Numbered from the stretch's first letter, positions 41,716-51,977 are shown. The stretch is 64,000 bases of DNA from Rosettibacter sp037481715 (GCA_037481715.1 JBBFLD010000001.1:1-64000), one strand, 5' to 3'. Program-made: numbers and translations. Notes: generated by a model not told the origin, from the letters alone.

Positions 41716-44114
41716 ATAAATATCCGCTTATAAAATTTGTTTTAATATTTATATGCGGCTACTTATTCGAAGCTATTTTTAAGTTGCATGATGAAATTCT
41801 TTTCCTTTTATCATCTGTATTAATCACAATTCTGTTAATTCTATATTTTATAAAAAATCAGAATTGGAAAACATTTCGTCAAATTGTTCTTGTTGTCTCT
41901 CTATTCTTTTTAAGTGGATTTTATTATTCATCATTTCATAAAGCAAAAGTTTATTATCCATTTGAGAATTATTCTTATCGCGATATTAAAATAGTAGGAA
42001 AAATTAGTAACGTGGAGTTATTTCAGAAAAACAGGAATGTCTTTTATTTAACATCAGATTCAATTTATTTCCCAAATTTTATTGAAAAAAGAAAATTTAA
42101 TTTTCTTTGTATTTTGAATGATTCCCCAAAAAGATTGAATGAAAAGTATGATTCATTGAAAATTGGAAGTTTAGTTGAACTAAAAGGGAATATTATAAGA
42201 CCCCGCAGCAAAAGGAACCCAGGTGAATTTGATTATGAAAATTATCTTAATCAAAAACAAATACATTCATTATTTAGTGTTAAAGGTGCTTCTAATATTA
42301 AAATAATTTCAAATTCACATCTTGATTTGATGAATTTGATTTTTGAAGTAAGAAAGAAAATAGATAATGTTATTTCAAAATACCACAATAAAAATACTGC
42401 ATCATTGCTTAGAGGTTTGTTACTTGCAGACCGCAGTAATATAGATTATGAAATAAAAAATGAATTTATTAATTCTGGTGTAGTGCATGTGCTTGCAGTA
42501 TCAGGTCTTCATGTTGGTTTTATATCACTCATATTTATTTTTCTTTTTCAACGATTAAATATTTTTTTGAGATATTCTTTTACTGTAATTGGCTTAATTA
42601 TTTTTATGATTATTACTAATTGTCCGCCATCAGTTGTTCGTGCAACAATAATGGCAATAGTAATTATATTAAGCTTAATGACAAGCAGAAAGTATAACAG
42701 TTATAATGCGATTGCTTTTTCAGCTTTGATTATATTATTAATTAATCCAGATGAACTTTTTAATCCAGGATTTCAACTTTCATTTGCTGCTGTAATTTCT
42801 ATTTTAATTTTTTATCCAATTTTAAATAATGCAATTCATCAACTTAATTTTAAGTCAAATTTATTGAAAACAATATTATTGTTTGCCTCAGTATCATTAG
42901 CTGCTCAAATAGGAACTCTTCCTTTTGTTCTAATTTATTTTCATAAACTCTCAATAATTTCATTAATTGCAAATCTTATTGTAATTCCTCTAATCGGTAT
43001 GATTATTGGCTTGGGCATTTTTACAATCATAATTTCTTTTATTTCAAGTTTATTGTGTTCATATTATGCTTCTGCAAATGAATTGTTAACTTATATTTTG
43101 TTTTTTGTGACTGATAAACTTGGCAATTTCACAGCAGCATATTTACCTATAACAAATTTTTCGATAATTGATACAATAATTTATTACATGCTAATTGCAT
43201 CATTATTTTATTTATGGAAAAGACTCCAATCAATACAAGCAAAAATTGTTATAGTTATTCTTTTTGTACTCAATTTTATTTTCTTGGCAAAGCTGGATGA
43301 TATAAATTTTTTGCCAGACAATTCTTTATCAATATTAGCTGTTGATATTGGACAAGGAGATTCATACTTAGTTAAATTCCCGAATGGGGAGACAGCTTTA
43401 ATAGATGCTGGTAATGCAAATAAATATTTTGATAACGGTGAAAGAATTATTATTCCTTTGCTTGAATATCTTGGAATTAAAAAAATTGATTATGCTTTTG
43501 CATCTCATATCGATTCCGACCATTACCGTGGATTTATATCTTTGATAAGAAATAACAAAATAAAATTAATTTATAAGCCGCCTTTAGATTCTCTTGATAA
43601 AGAAGACAAAAATTTTGAAGCGTTATTAAATTATTACTCAATTCCTATTAAGTATTATTCGAAAAGTATTTTAACAATTGGTAATGTAAGAATTTATATT
43701 CTGAATGACTCATTCAGTTATAACAATTCAAACGATAGAAGCGGAGTATTCAAAATAAAATATGGGAATACAACATTTTTATTCACTGGTGATATCAGCA
43801 AAAAAGTAGAATACAACTATGCTGAACTCTACAAAAATTTTCTTAAATCAGATTTATTGAAAGTAAGTCATCATGGAAGCAAAACAGGCACAAGTGATAT
43901 TTTTCTTAATTATGTTAAACCTGAATATGCTGTTATTTCTGCAGGCATTTCTAATTTGTTTCATCATCCACATAAGGAAGTTTTAGAAAGATTACTTAAA
44001 AGAAAAATAAAAATATTCAGGACAGATAAAGAAGGTGCCATATTATTTCAATCGAATGGATATAAAATTGCAAAGATTAATTGGAAAATACTTGATAACA
44101 ACTTTATATTTTGA
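41712..44114 (+). CDS. comEC: ComEC/Rec2-family DNA uptake channel
   Basis: An 800-aa inner-membrane protein for import of single-stranded DNA in natural competence. It has an N-terminal DUF4131-like domain (about 1-190), the Competence domain with many helices (about 220-500, including SGVVHVLAVSGLHVGFISLIF and NCPPSVVRATIMA), and a C-terminal metallo-beta-lactamase domain (about 535-780) with AVDIGQGDSYLVKFP, ASHIDSDHYRGF and LLKVSHHGSKTGTSD. All three domains are intact. It starts at TTG 41712, overlapping the previous stop. Confidence 0.93.
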   Translation: MNKYPLIKFVLIFICGYLFEAIFKLHDEILFLLSSVLITILLILYFIKNQNWKTFRQIVLVVSLFFLSGFYYSSFHKAKVYYPFENYSYRDIKIVGKISNVELFQKNRNVFYLTSDSIYFPNFIEKRKFNFLCILNDSPKRLNEKYDSLKIGSLVELKGNIIRPRSKRNPGEFDYENYLNQKQIHSLFSVKGASNIKIISNSHLDLMNLIFEVRKKIDNVISKYHNKNTASLLRGLLLADRSNIDYEIKNEFINSGVVHVLAVSGLHVGFISLIFIFLFQRLNIFLRYSFTVIGLIIFMIITNCPPSVVRATIMAIVIILSLMTSRKYNSYNAIAFSALIILLINPDELFNPGFQLSFAAVISILIFYPILNNAIHQLNFKSNLLKTILLFASVSLAAQIGTLPFVLIYFHKLSIISLIANLIVIPLIGMIIGLGIFTIIISFISSLLCSYYASANELLTYILFFVTDKLGNFTAAYLPITNFSIIDTIIYYMLIASLFYLWKRLQSIQAKIVIVILFVLNFIFLAKLDDINFLPDNSLSILAVDIGQGDSYLVKFPNGETALIDAGNANKYFDNGERIIIPLLEYLGIKKIDYAFASHIDSDHYRGFISLIRNNKIKLIYKPPLDSLDKEDKNFEALLNYYSIPIKYYSKSILTIGNVRIYILNDSFSYNNSNDRSGVFKIKYGNTTFLFTGDISKKVEYNYAELYKNFLKSDLLKVSHHGSKTGTSDIFLNYVKPEYAVISAGISNLFHHPHKEVLERLLKRKIKIFRTDKEGAILFQSNGYKIAKINWKILDNNFIF

Positions 44115-44219
44115 ACAGAAATAAAATATTGTTTGCTTAATGACAAACCAAAATTACAAATGCAACTTAGATAAACCCTCAAAAGAAAAAACATTCCTTT
44201 TTTCAAGCAAGGTAAGTGC

Positions 44220-45230
44220 ATGAATCTGTATGAAAATTATTCATTAAAACATCACAACACTTTTAATGTAGATGTAAGAGCAAGATACTTTTTTGAAATT
44301 TTTGATGAAGATGAATTAACTGAAGTGATAAAAGAAATTAAAAATCAACGGAATGTTCTAATTTTAGGTTCGGGCAGTAATATTTTATTCACAAAAGATT
44401 ATGATGGTTTTGTAATAAAATATAAAAGCAGTCAAATAAAAATAATTTCCGAAAAAGATAATGATGTTGTAATACAAGCCGATGCTGGAGTAATCTGGGA
44501 TGATTTAGTTAGCTATGCAGTTGAAAATAATTTTTATGGAATAGAAAATTTATCATTAATTCCAGGAACAGTTGGAGCAGCACCAGTTCAAAATATTGGA
44601 GCTTACGGCACTGAAATTAGTAATGTTATAGATTATGTTGAAGGTTATTTTCTTGGAAAATCAGAAAAGAAAATACTTTATCGTGATGAATGTTTATTTA
44701 ATTACAGAGACAGCATTTTTAAGAATGAATTAAAAAATAAATTCATTATAACTTCTGTTGCATTAAGATTAAGAAAAGAAAAAGAATTGAATCTAAGTTA
44801 TAGAGATATTCAAAATTATTTTCAGGGGAAAGACTATCATCAAATTACTATTGAAGAAGTTCGGAACGCAATAATAAATATCAGAAAAAGTAAGTTGCCA
44901 GATTTTAATGTAATGGGCAATGCTGGAAGTTTCTTTAAAAATCCAGAAATAACTTACACACTTTTAGAATCAATCAAAAAAGATTTCCCAGATATTCCAT
45001 TTCATCAAATCAATGATAAGTATAAAATCCCAGCTGCATGGCTCATTGAAAAATGCGGATATAAAGGAAAGCGCAAAGGCAATACAGGCATTTATGATAA
45101 ACATGCTTTGGTTATAATTAATTATGGAAATGCAAGAGGTGAAGAAATAAAAAACTTTGCAGATGAAATTAAGCAGGCAGTCCAAAATAAATTTAATATT
45201 GATTTGGAATATGAAGTCAATATTTTATAA
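44220..45230 (+). CDS. murB: UDP-N-acetylenolpyruvoylglucosamine reductase
   Basis: An FAD/NADPH enzyme completing UDP-MurNAc synthesis. At 336 aa it is the type I form. Motifs are NTFNVDVRARYFFE, the FAD loop LILGSGSNILFT, NLSLIPGTVGAAPVQNIGAYGTE and GNAGSFFKNP with the catalytic serine, ending with a conserved Glu region (DLEYEVNIL). AAGG lies upstream of the ATG. It stands alone rather than in an mra cluster. Confidence 0.95.
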   Translation: MNLYENYSLKHHNTFNVDVRARYFFEIFDEDELTEVIKEIKNQRNVLILGSGSNILFTKDYDGFVIKYKSSQIKIISEKDNDVVIQADAGVIWDDLVSYAVENNFYGIENLSLIPGTVGAAPVQNIGAYGTEISNVIDYVEGYFLGKSEKKILYRDECLFNYRDSIFKNELKNKFIITSVALRLRKEKELNLSYRDIQNYFQGKDYHQITIEEVRNAIINIRKSKLPDFNVMGNAGSFFKNPEITYTLLESIKKDFPDIPFHQINDKYKIPAAWLIEKCGYKGKRKGNTGIYDKHALVIINYGNARGEEIKNFADEIKQAVQNKFNIDLEYEVNIL

Positions 45231-45291
45231 AACTTTTCGACCAAATATTAATTCAACCTATCACTAATTCAATCATTTTACAGAGGTAAAC

Positions 45292-46680
45292 ATGAAAAAT
45301 GATAATTCTGTAAATATTCTTAAGAAAACTATTCAAGAAATTACTCAACCATTTAAAGATTTGCTTCACACTTCAAGAGCATTGCTTGGATTAAATCTTT
45401 CTTATGTTCTTGAAGGAATAACTTATTTCGGAGTAGTGGGTTTACTTGCAATTTATTTTAACGATTACATCAAGCTTGATGATATACGTGCTGGAAATAT
45501 GGTTGGTGTTTTAACAGCAGGAATAACATTAAGCATGCTTTTTTTAGGTGCCACAGTTGATTGGATAGGTTTGCGTAAATCACTTTTGATTGCATTATCA
45601 TTTATGCTTGCAGGAAGAATTTTATTAACACTGGCTCCAAATCTTGGTGCACCTGGATTATGGAATTCTGCTCATATTTTTGCAATGCTTGGTATACTTG
45701 GAATTGTATTGGGTTATGGAATATATCAACCTGCATGTTACGCTGGTGTAAAAAAATTAACTAATGAAAAAACAGCAGCTATGGGTTATGCAATGCTTTA
45801 TGCATTGATGAATCTTGGTGGGTTTTTACCAGGAATAATTTCACCACCTGTTCGAAAAGCATCTGGTATTCTTGGAGTATTTTGGGTTTATGTAGTATTG
45901 ACTGTTGCGGGAATTCTAATTGTTTATTTTATTATTACAAAAAAAGCTTATGAAGAAGCTGTAAAGGAAGCAAATAACGATAAATTAATTGAAGAAAAAG
46001 ATGATGATACTTTAGGCAATATGACTATAAAAGAAAAAATCAGATTTTATGTTAAGAACTTTCCGCTCAAAGATAAAAGATTTTTATACTTCATTTTTAT
46101 TTTAATGCCTGTTCAAACTTTATTTGCACATAACTGGCTAACTCTTCCTCTCTATACAAGCAGAGCTTTTGAAGGGTTCGTTCAAAATAATTTTGAATTT
46201 TTTGTAAATCTCAATCCAATTTTAATTTTTATATTAACTCCAATGGTGGCTGCTTTAACCTCGCATAAGAATGCTTACAATATGATGATTATTGGAACAT
46301 TTGTTATGGCATCTCCAACTTTTATACTTGCATTAGGACCATCCATAAATACTTTAATGGCATATTTAATTATTATGACAATCGGCGAAGCAATGTGGCA
46401 GCCAAGATTTTTGCAGTGGGTAGCGGAAATAGCTCCAAAAAATATGACTGGAATTTATATGGGCATAGGTCAATTTCCATGGTTCCTTACTAAAATAATT
46501 ACCAGTTTATATTCAGGCTGGTTCTTAATGAAATATTGCCCTGCAGATACTCCTCCATCACAAATGAATACAGAATTTATGTGGCTAATTTATGGTTTCA
46601 TCGCAATTATAAGTCCAATTGGTTTATTGCTCGCAAGAAAGTGGATGATGAAAGGATTTAAAACAAAACATGAGGAGTAA
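45292..46680 (+). CDS. MFS transporter
   Basis: A 462-aa major facilitator protein with about twelve helices. YVLEGITYFGVVGLLAIYF at the first helix and ATVDWIGLRKSLLIALSFMLAGR (motif A-like loop) support the family. The pattern recalls proton-coupled peptide transporters, but the substrate is not determinable. GAGG precedes the ATG, and the stop is directly followed by the next transporter gene. Confidence 0.85.
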   Translation: MKNDNSVNILKKTIQEITQPFKDLLHTSRALLGLNLSYVLEGITYFGVVGLLAIYFNDYIKLDDIRAGNMVGVLTAGITLSMLFLGATVDWIGLRKSLLIALSFMLAGRILLTLAPNLGAPGLWNSAHIFAMLGILGIVLGYGIYQPACYAGVKKLTNEKTAAMGYAMLYALMNLGGFLPGIISPPVRKASGILGVFWVYVVLTVAGILIVYFIITKKAYEEAVKEANNDKLIEEKDDDTLGNMTIKEKIRFYVKNFPLKDKRFLYFIFILMPVQTLFAHNWLTLPLYTSRAFEGFVQNNFEFFVNLNPILIFILTPMVAALTSHKNAYNMMIIGTFVMASPTFILALGPSINTLMAYLIIMTIGEAMWQPRFLQWVAEIAPKNMTGIYMGIGQFPWFLTKIITSLYSGWFLMKYCPADTPPSQMNTEFMWLIYGFIAIISPIGLLLARKWMMKGFKTKHEE

Positions 46681-47907
46681 GTGATTAATTATTACTTACA
46701 TTTATTCCTAATATTGCTTACTCTCTATGGAATTGCAGTAGGAAGTTTTCCTCAATTTAGAATGAATAGAGCAACAATTGCTCTTGTGGGAGCTTCTGCA
46801 TTAATTTTTTCAAATGCAATAACTCTACAGCATGCTTACGAAGCCATTGATATGAACACCATTCTTTTGCTTTTTGCAATGATGATTATTAATGGAAATT
46901 TGCGTATTGCTGGTTTTTTTAAGTTAATCTCTGTTCATATAATAAAATTTGCAAAAACACCGATGCAGCTTTTATGGTTAATTGTATTTTCATCTGGATT
47001 ATTATCTGCAATTTTCTTGAATGATACAATTGTAATCGTTTTTACTCCTTTAATAATTGAAGTAACAGTTGCATTAAAAAGAAATCCAATTCCTTATTTA
47101 ATTGCTTTAGCTGTTTCTGCAAATATTGGTTCAGCTACTACTATAATTGGAAATCCACAAAATATGATTATTGGAATTGCTTCAGGAATTCCATTTGCAA
47201 AATATGCATTATATCAAATTGTACCATCACTAATTGGACTGCTCTTAGCTATTGCTGTAATATCAATTATTTATAAAAAAGAATTTCATAAAACTGTTTT
47301 TGATAAAATTGAACTCGAGGGTGCAAAACCTTATAAACCTTTATTTATAAAAAGTATTGTTGCATCTTCGTTGATGATTATTGCATTTTTTTATGGGGTT
47401 TCAATTCCGCTTGCAGCACTGGGTGGTGCAAGTATTTTATTAATTACAAGAAGATTAAAACCAGAGCGAGTATTTAGAGAAATTGACTGGTCACTTCTTG
47501 TATTTTTTTCTTCATTATTTATTGTAACAAAATCAATTGAAACTTCTGGAATAGGTAAATATTTGGCAATAACAATTCAACCTTATTTAACCAAATCTGT
47601 TCTATCATTAGCTGTATCTTCATCAATATTGAGCAATATTGTTTCTAATGTTCCAGCAGTATTATTACTTAAACCTGTGATTCAACACATGTCAAATCCA
47701 GAACATGCATGGCTGGTGCTTGGGATGGCAACAACATATGCAGGCAATCTAACTTTAATTGGTTCAGTTGCAAATTTAATAGTTGCAGAATCTGCAAGAA
47801 AGCATTTTATTCATATCTCTTTTGTTGAATATTTAAAATCAGGTTTAATTATAACCATTTTATCATTGACTGCAGGCATATTATGGTTTAATCTAATTTT
47901 TTATTAA
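46681..47907 (+). CDS. ArsB/CitM-type anion transporter
   Basis: A 408-aa ion-transporter-superfamily protein with about eleven helices. The two family re-entrant regions are SGLLSAIFLNDTIVIVFTPL...SANIGSATTIIGNPQNMIIG and SSILSNIVSNVPAVLLLKPV...TTYAGNLTLIGSVANLIVAE. Substrates of relatives include arsenite, dicarboxylates and Na+/H+; none can be assigned. It starts at GTG 46681 immediately after the MFS gene stop, so the two are coupled. Confidence 0.88.
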   Translation: MINYYLHLFLILLTLYGIAVGSFPQFRMNRATIALVGASALIFSNAITLQHAYEAIDMNTILLLFAMMIINGNLRIAGFFKLISVHIIKFAKTPMQLLWLIVFSSGLLSAIFLNDTIVIVFTPLIIEVTVALKRNPIPYLIALAVSANIGSATTIIGNPQNMIIGIASGIPFAKYALYQIVPSLIGLLLAIAVISIIYKKEFHKTVFDKIELEGAKPYKPLFIKSIVASSLMIIAFFYGVSIPLAALGGASILLITRRLKPERVFREIDWSLLVFFSSLFIVTKSIETSGIGKYLAITIQPYLTKSVLSLAVSSSILSNIVSNVPAVLLLKPVIQHMSNPEHAWLVLGMATTYAGNLTLIGSVANLIVAESARKHFIHISFVEYLKSGLIITILSLTAGILWFNLIFY

Positions 47908-47986
47908 TAAAAAATTTAAAAGCTGCTGAAAAACATTTAAAAAAAATCGATTATAATAATGGAAAAGTTTCAATTAGGGAAAAAAT

Positions 47987-48304
47987 ATGTCAAAGTTAAT
48001 ATCAATTGATGAAATCCAGGACGGTATGATACTTGCGGAACCAATTCAAAACCGTTTTGGACATACATTATTAGGTGCAAACATAAAATTGGAAGAAAAA
48101 CATGTTAAATTTTTGAAATCATGCGGCATACAAACAATTTATATAGTTGATGAAAATGATAATAGTTCAAATAAACAGTATGACAGTGAAACATTAGAAA
48201 AAGCAAAAGCATTATTAAATCAAAGAATAACATGGAGACCAAAAAATGAATATGAAAACGAATTAATCGAATTTGTTACTCAACATATTCTCGAAAAACT
48301 TTAA
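47987..48304 (+). CDS. Small protein resembling the N-terminal module of HD-GYP regulators
   Basis: A 105-aa soluble protein. SIDEIQDGMILAEPIQNRFGHTLLGANIKLEEKHVKFLKSCGIQTIYIV is the pattern seen N-terminal to many HD-GYP or HDOD phosphodiesterase-like regulators. The rest is a helical tail. It lies directly upstream of an HDOD gene (18-bp gap to the preferred start), so it probably works with it as a split regulator. AGGG lies before the ATG. No catalytic residue is apparent. Confidence 0.75.
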   Translation: MSKLISIDEIQDGMILAEPIQNRFGHTLLGANIKLEEKHVKFLKSCGIQTIYIVDENDNSSNKQYDSETLEKAKALLNQRITWRPKNEYENELIEFVTQHILEKL

Positions 48305-48322
48305 TATTTGCAAGAGGGTGTC

Positions 48323-49171
48323 ATGGATGTAATTAAAAAAATTATTGAAGGTGTAAGTAACTTACCAACTTTACCTACTGTTTATACAAACCTTTCACAA
48401 GCAATGGAAAATCCTAATACTACAAAAGAAGAAATAGCAAGAATTATTTCTGCAGACCAAGCTGCATCGTTCAAGATTTTGAAAGTTGCTAATTCTCCAT
48501 TTTATGGATTAAGGGGAAGAGTTGATACAATTACTCAAGCTTTATTATATCTTGGATTTAATGAAGTAAAAAATATTGTATTTGCTTTGTCTGTAATAAA
48601 TGCTTTTTCTAAAAACAAAAATTTCAAGAAATTCACTCCAATTGATTTATGGGCACATTCAATTGGAGTTGGGGTTGCAACAAGATTAATTGGTGCTGCA
48701 GTAGGTGAAAAAAATTTAGAAAATTATTTTCTTGCTGGAATTTTTCATGATATCGGCAAACTTGTATTCTTCGAATATGTGCCAAATGAATACGCAAAGG
48801 TAATAGACCTTGTGGAAACTAAAAAAATTCCTGTTAAAGATGCAGAACTTGAAATACTTGGATTAAATCATGCACGTGCAGGTCAACTAATTGCTGAAAA
48901 ATGGAAATTACCTCAATCAGTTGTAAATATCGTCAGCTCACATCATACAGGGTTAATTGGAAATAATGTTAATACATTATTGGCTGCTGTTCATCTTGGA
49001 GACATAATTGCAAGAGCTCTTGATTTGGGTTATGGCGGCGATAATTATATACCAGAACCAAACATAAAAGTATGGGATATTCTAAAACTCCCAAAAGGAT
49101 TCTTTTCTTCCGCAAGAAAAAAGATGAAAGATGATTTTGACCGATTAACTAAAATTATGCTTTCTGATTAA
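48323..49171 (+). CDS. HDOD-domain signalling protein
   Basis: A 282-aa single-domain HDOD protein. Typical blocks are LPTLPTVYTNLSQAMENPNTTKEEIARIISADQAASFKILKVANSPFYGLRGRVDTITQALLYLGFNEVKNIVFALSV and then GIFHDIGKLVFFEYVPNEY. The HD dyad is retained (HDIGK). VVNIVSSHHTGL follows. HDOD proteins are generally regulatory rather than hydrolytic. ATG 48323 with GAGGG upstream was chosen over an in-frame TTG at 48308, which would place the ribosome binding site inside the gene. Confidence 0.9.
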   Translation: MDVIKKIIEGVSNLPTLPTVYTNLSQAMENPNTTKEEIARIISADQAASFKILKVANSPFYGLRGRVDTITQALLYLGFNEVKNIVFALSVINAFSKNKNFKKFTPIDLWAHSIGVGVATRLIGAAVGEKNLENYFLAGIFHDIGKLVFFEYVPNEYAKVIDLVETKKIPVKDAELEILGLNHARAGQLIAEKWKLPQSVVNIVSSHHTGLIGNNVNTLLAAVHLGDIIARALDLGYGGDNYIPEPNIKVWDILKLPKGFFSSARKKMKDDFDRLTKIMLSD

Positions 49172-49370
49172 TTTCCTTTAAGAAGCTCGAAATAATTCAT
49201 TACAAAATTTCAGAAAGTGTGAGCTCATAGTTGCTGCATTTCTATTGAGAATTATTTACTAATCAAAGAAAATCTATTTACCACTTTATTTTTTCTGCAT
49301 ATTTTTAAAATGTTATAATTATTAAAAATGGTTACATTTACTTAAGTTATATAAAGATTTTGGTAAAAGA

Positions 49371-50228
49371 TTGGACTTCGTAAGACAATACATAATTCAA
49401 TGTATTATTCATGCTTCTAATAATTTGAGATTAAGTTCAGAAAAAATTGAAACCGTTGCTATCCTTCGTGAAAGACTAAATAAAACTGAAAATCTTGAAG
49501 AGGAAATAAAAAATTTCAAGAAGATTACTGAGCTATCTAAGCTTGGAATTAAATTGGGGGAAATTCTAAACTATCTGGAAAACAGCAAAATCGATTTTTT
49601 AAAACTTTCTGAAAAATTCAAAGAACACAGTTACTATCTTGTAAAGGAAATTAATTACTTGCTGGATGTTGTAACACCACAAACTATGCGGAAAATTTTT
49701 AATCGAATTGATAATCAATCAATTGATGTTGATTTGACAAAAAGAGAAGAGAAAAAATCTGTAGAGCAAGAACCAATAAAAATCCCACAACGGTCTCGTG
49801 CAGATGAATTAAAAGAAGCTCTAATTTTTGCAGAACTCTCGAAAGACAACGATTTCAGCTTTGAACTATATGAAGAAAAAGTTTTAAGACCAATTAAAGA
49901 ATTGGATGCTTTTTTAACAAGAGTATCAAAATATGATTATACCGAAAGTGAAATTAATTCATACATTAAATTAATGAATGAAAACAGCGAGCTTTCAAGA
50001 AAAGTTGGTTTTGAAATATTATCCAATATGCACAGAATATTTGCTCAAGGTCTTGAAGCTATTAATCAAAAAAAAATTGCACCAAGTAATTTAGTAATTG
50101 AATCTTTGAGAGCATGCCTGATTGTAATTGTTGCAGTTGTAAGAGGTAAAGAAGTTGATATAACAAATTATCTTAACAGAGCAGAAAATTTTGGTAAAAT
50201 GATTTCTCAAACAAAAAGGGTAGTGTAA
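49371..50228 (+). CDS. Helical hypothetical protein upstream of manC
   Basis: A 285-aa protein I do not recognise. It is soluble, has no signal or membrane segment, and looks helical throughout, with a charged linker around 123-146 (KREEKKSVEQEPIKIPQRSRADEL) separating two halves. The start is TTG 49371 (MDFVRQYIIQCIIHASNNLRLSSEKIE). Its stop overlaps the manC ATG by one base. Its length, clean frame and coupling argue for a real gene. Confidence 0.7.
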   Translation: MDFVRQYIIQCIIHASNNLRLSSEKIETVAILRERLNKTENLEEEIKNFKKITELSKLGIKLGEILNYLENSKIDFLKLSEKFKEHSYYLVKEINYLLDVVTPQTMRKIFNRIDNQSIDVDLTKREEKKSVEQEPIKIPQRSRADELKEALIFAELSKDNDFSFELYEEKVLRPIKELDAFLTRVSKYDYTESEINSYIKLMNENSELSRKVGFEILSNMHRIFAQGLEAINQKKIAPSNLVIESLRACLIVIVAVVRGKEVDITNYLNRAENFGKMISQTKRVV

Positions 50229-51295
50229 TGGAAATATTTGTTGTTATAATGGCAGGCGGAGTGGGCTCGCGCTTTTGGCCCCGAAGCAAAGAAAAAAAAC
50301 CAAAACAATTAATCCGCATCTTTGGCGAAAATACAATGATACAGGATACTGTTAAACGACTTGATGGACTTGTCGATAAAAAAAATATTTATGTGATTAC
50401 TAACAGAATTCAAAAATTAAGAGTAAAAGAACAACTGCCTGATATTCCAGAGCAAAATATTATTGATGAACCATTCGGAAAAAATACTGCAGCATGTATT
50501 GGTTTGGCTTCAGTGTTAATCAAACAAAAAAATCCAGAGGCTGTTACAATTGTTCTTCCTTCAGACCATCTGATTAAAAATGAAAATGAATTTCAAAAAT
50601 GTTTGTTAACAGCAGCAAACTTTGCATATAACTCAAAAGGATTAGTTACAATTGGAATTAAACCAACAAGACCTGAAACGGGTTATGGTTATATTCAATT
50701 TGATGAAACTGAAATTGAAAATAATATTCATAAAGTTTTGACTTTTGCTGAAAAACCAAATTTGTCAACTGCAATAAGGTTTATTGAAAGTGGTGATTTT
50801 CTCTGGAACTCAGGCATGTTTATCTGGAGAGTTGATACAATTCTGAACGAAATTAAAAAATATCTGCCTGAACTTTATGAAGGTTTAGAAAAAATTGAAT
50901 CATTTATAAATTCTGATGACTTTGAAACACAATTAACTCAAGTTTATGGTCAATTAAAAAGTATATCAATTGACTATGGAGTTATGGAAAAAGCAAATAA
51001 TGTATATGTAATAAAAGCAGATTTTTACTGGAATGATGTTGGAAGCTGGGAAGCAGTTTATGAAGTATCGGATAAAAATGAAGATGGAAATGTTATTATC
51101 GGCGATGTTTATTCTGAAAAAACTTATAATTCATACATCTTTTCACCAAGAAAATTTACAGCCGTAATTGGAGCAGAAAATTTAATTATAATTAATACGA
51201 ACGATGCACTTCTGATTTGCAATCGTAATTATGCACAAGATGTGCGTCAGGTTGTTGATTATCTAAAAATGCATAACAGAACAGACCTTATATGA
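50228..51295 (+). CDS. manC: Mannose-1-phosphate guanylyltransferase
   Basis: Makes GDP-mannose from mannose-1-phosphate and GTP for polysaccharide synthesis. The 355-aa protein has only the nucleotidyltransferase domain, without a fused isomerase. Signatures are MAGGVGSRFWPRSKEKKPKQ (9-28), PFGKNTAACIG, VLPSDHLI, RPETGYGYIQF, FAEKPN and FLWNSGMFIWR. It overlaps its neighbours by 1 and 4 bp. Confidence 0.94.
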   Translation: MEIFVVIMAGGVGSRFWPRSKEKKPKQLIRIFGENTMIQDTVKRLDGLVDKKNIYVITNRIQKLRVKEQLPDIPEQNIIDEPFGKNTAACIGLASVLIKQKNPEAVTIVLPSDHLIKNENEFQKCLLTAANFAYNSKGLVTIGIKPTRPETGYGYIQFDETEIENNIHKVLTFAEKPNLSTAIRFIESGDFLWNSGMFIWRVDTILNEIKKYLPELYEGLEKIESFINSDDFETQLTQVYGQLKSISIDYGVMEKANNVYVIKADFYWNDVGSWEAVYEVSDKNEDGNVIIGDVYSEKTYNSYIFSPRKFTAVIGAENLIIINTNDALLICNRNYAQDVRQVVDYLKMHNRTDLI

Positions 51296-51915
51296 AAAAA
51301 GTTATAACAGAAAATGATGTTCTTCAATTAATTAAAAATGGATTGACGGAAATCCATCTTAATAAAAATCAAATTCTTACTCCTTCTGCAATTGATAGAA
51401 TAAGACAGGCAAGATTAAAAATTATTTATGATGTTGATGAAAAAAATCAATCTCAATCATTTAAGAAAATTGTTATTGGCTCTGACCATACTGGAATAAA
51501 AGCAAAAAAAGTTCTTGTCGAATTTCTGAAGAATAAAAATTACGATGTGCTTGATATTGGTACTTACACTGAAGATTCGGTTGACTATCCAGATATTGCA
51601 TTAAAAGTAGCTCAAAAAGTTGCATCAAAAGAATTTGATTGCGGCATTATAATAGATGCAACTGGAATACCATCTGCTATTACATCAAACAAAATTCCCG
51701 GAATACGAGCAGCAACATGTTATAATGAATTTTCTGCTCGAAGTTCTCGCGAACATAATGATGCAAACATTATTTCATTAGGGGCAAAAGCTTTAGGCGA
51801 AGATACAATAAAATCAATTGTAGAAGTTTGGTTAAATTCTTCTTTCTTAGGAGAAAGACACCAAAGAAGATTAGATAAGATAAGAGCAATTGAAGAAAAA
51901 TTTTTGAAAAGATAA
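51292..51915 (+). CDS. RpiB/LacAB-family protein with N-terminal extension and Asp at the catalytic Cys position
   Basis: A 207-aa protein. Residues 1-45 (VITENDVLQLIKNGLTEIHLNKNQILTPSAIDRIRQARLKIIY) are a short extension also known from some cobalamin-enzyme-linked proteins. From 58 on it is an RpiB fold: VIGSDHTGIKAKKVL, DSVDYPDIA, and SREHNDANIISLGAKALGED. Where E. coli RpiB has catalytic Cys in ICGTGVGISIAANK, this has IDATGIPSAITSNK, placing Asp122 there. The sugar-phosphate isomerase activity is therefore doubtful or altered. It is coupled to manC by a 4-bp overlap. Confidence 0.82.
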   Translation: MKKVITENDVLQLIKNGLTEIHLNKNQILTPSAIDRIRQARLKIIYDVDEKNQSQSFKKIVIGSDHTGIKAKKVLVEFLKNKNYDVLDIGTYTEDSVDYPDIALKVAQKVASKEFDCGIIIDATGIPSAITSNKIPGIRAATCYNEFSARSSREHNDANIISLGAKALGEDTIKSIVEVWLNSSFLGERHQRRLDKIRAIEEKFLKR

Positions 51916-51977
51916 ATAGAATTTTGTCATTTGTTTCATCATCATTAAATTTGCTCACAAAAATTTGAGAATATTTC

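Noticed and set aside
49172..49370. The 199-bp spacer between the HDOD gene and the helical unknown was checked for small genes, RNAs and hairpins.
   Set aside because: It is only AT-rich sequence with a short GAGCTC palindrome; nothing can be supported.
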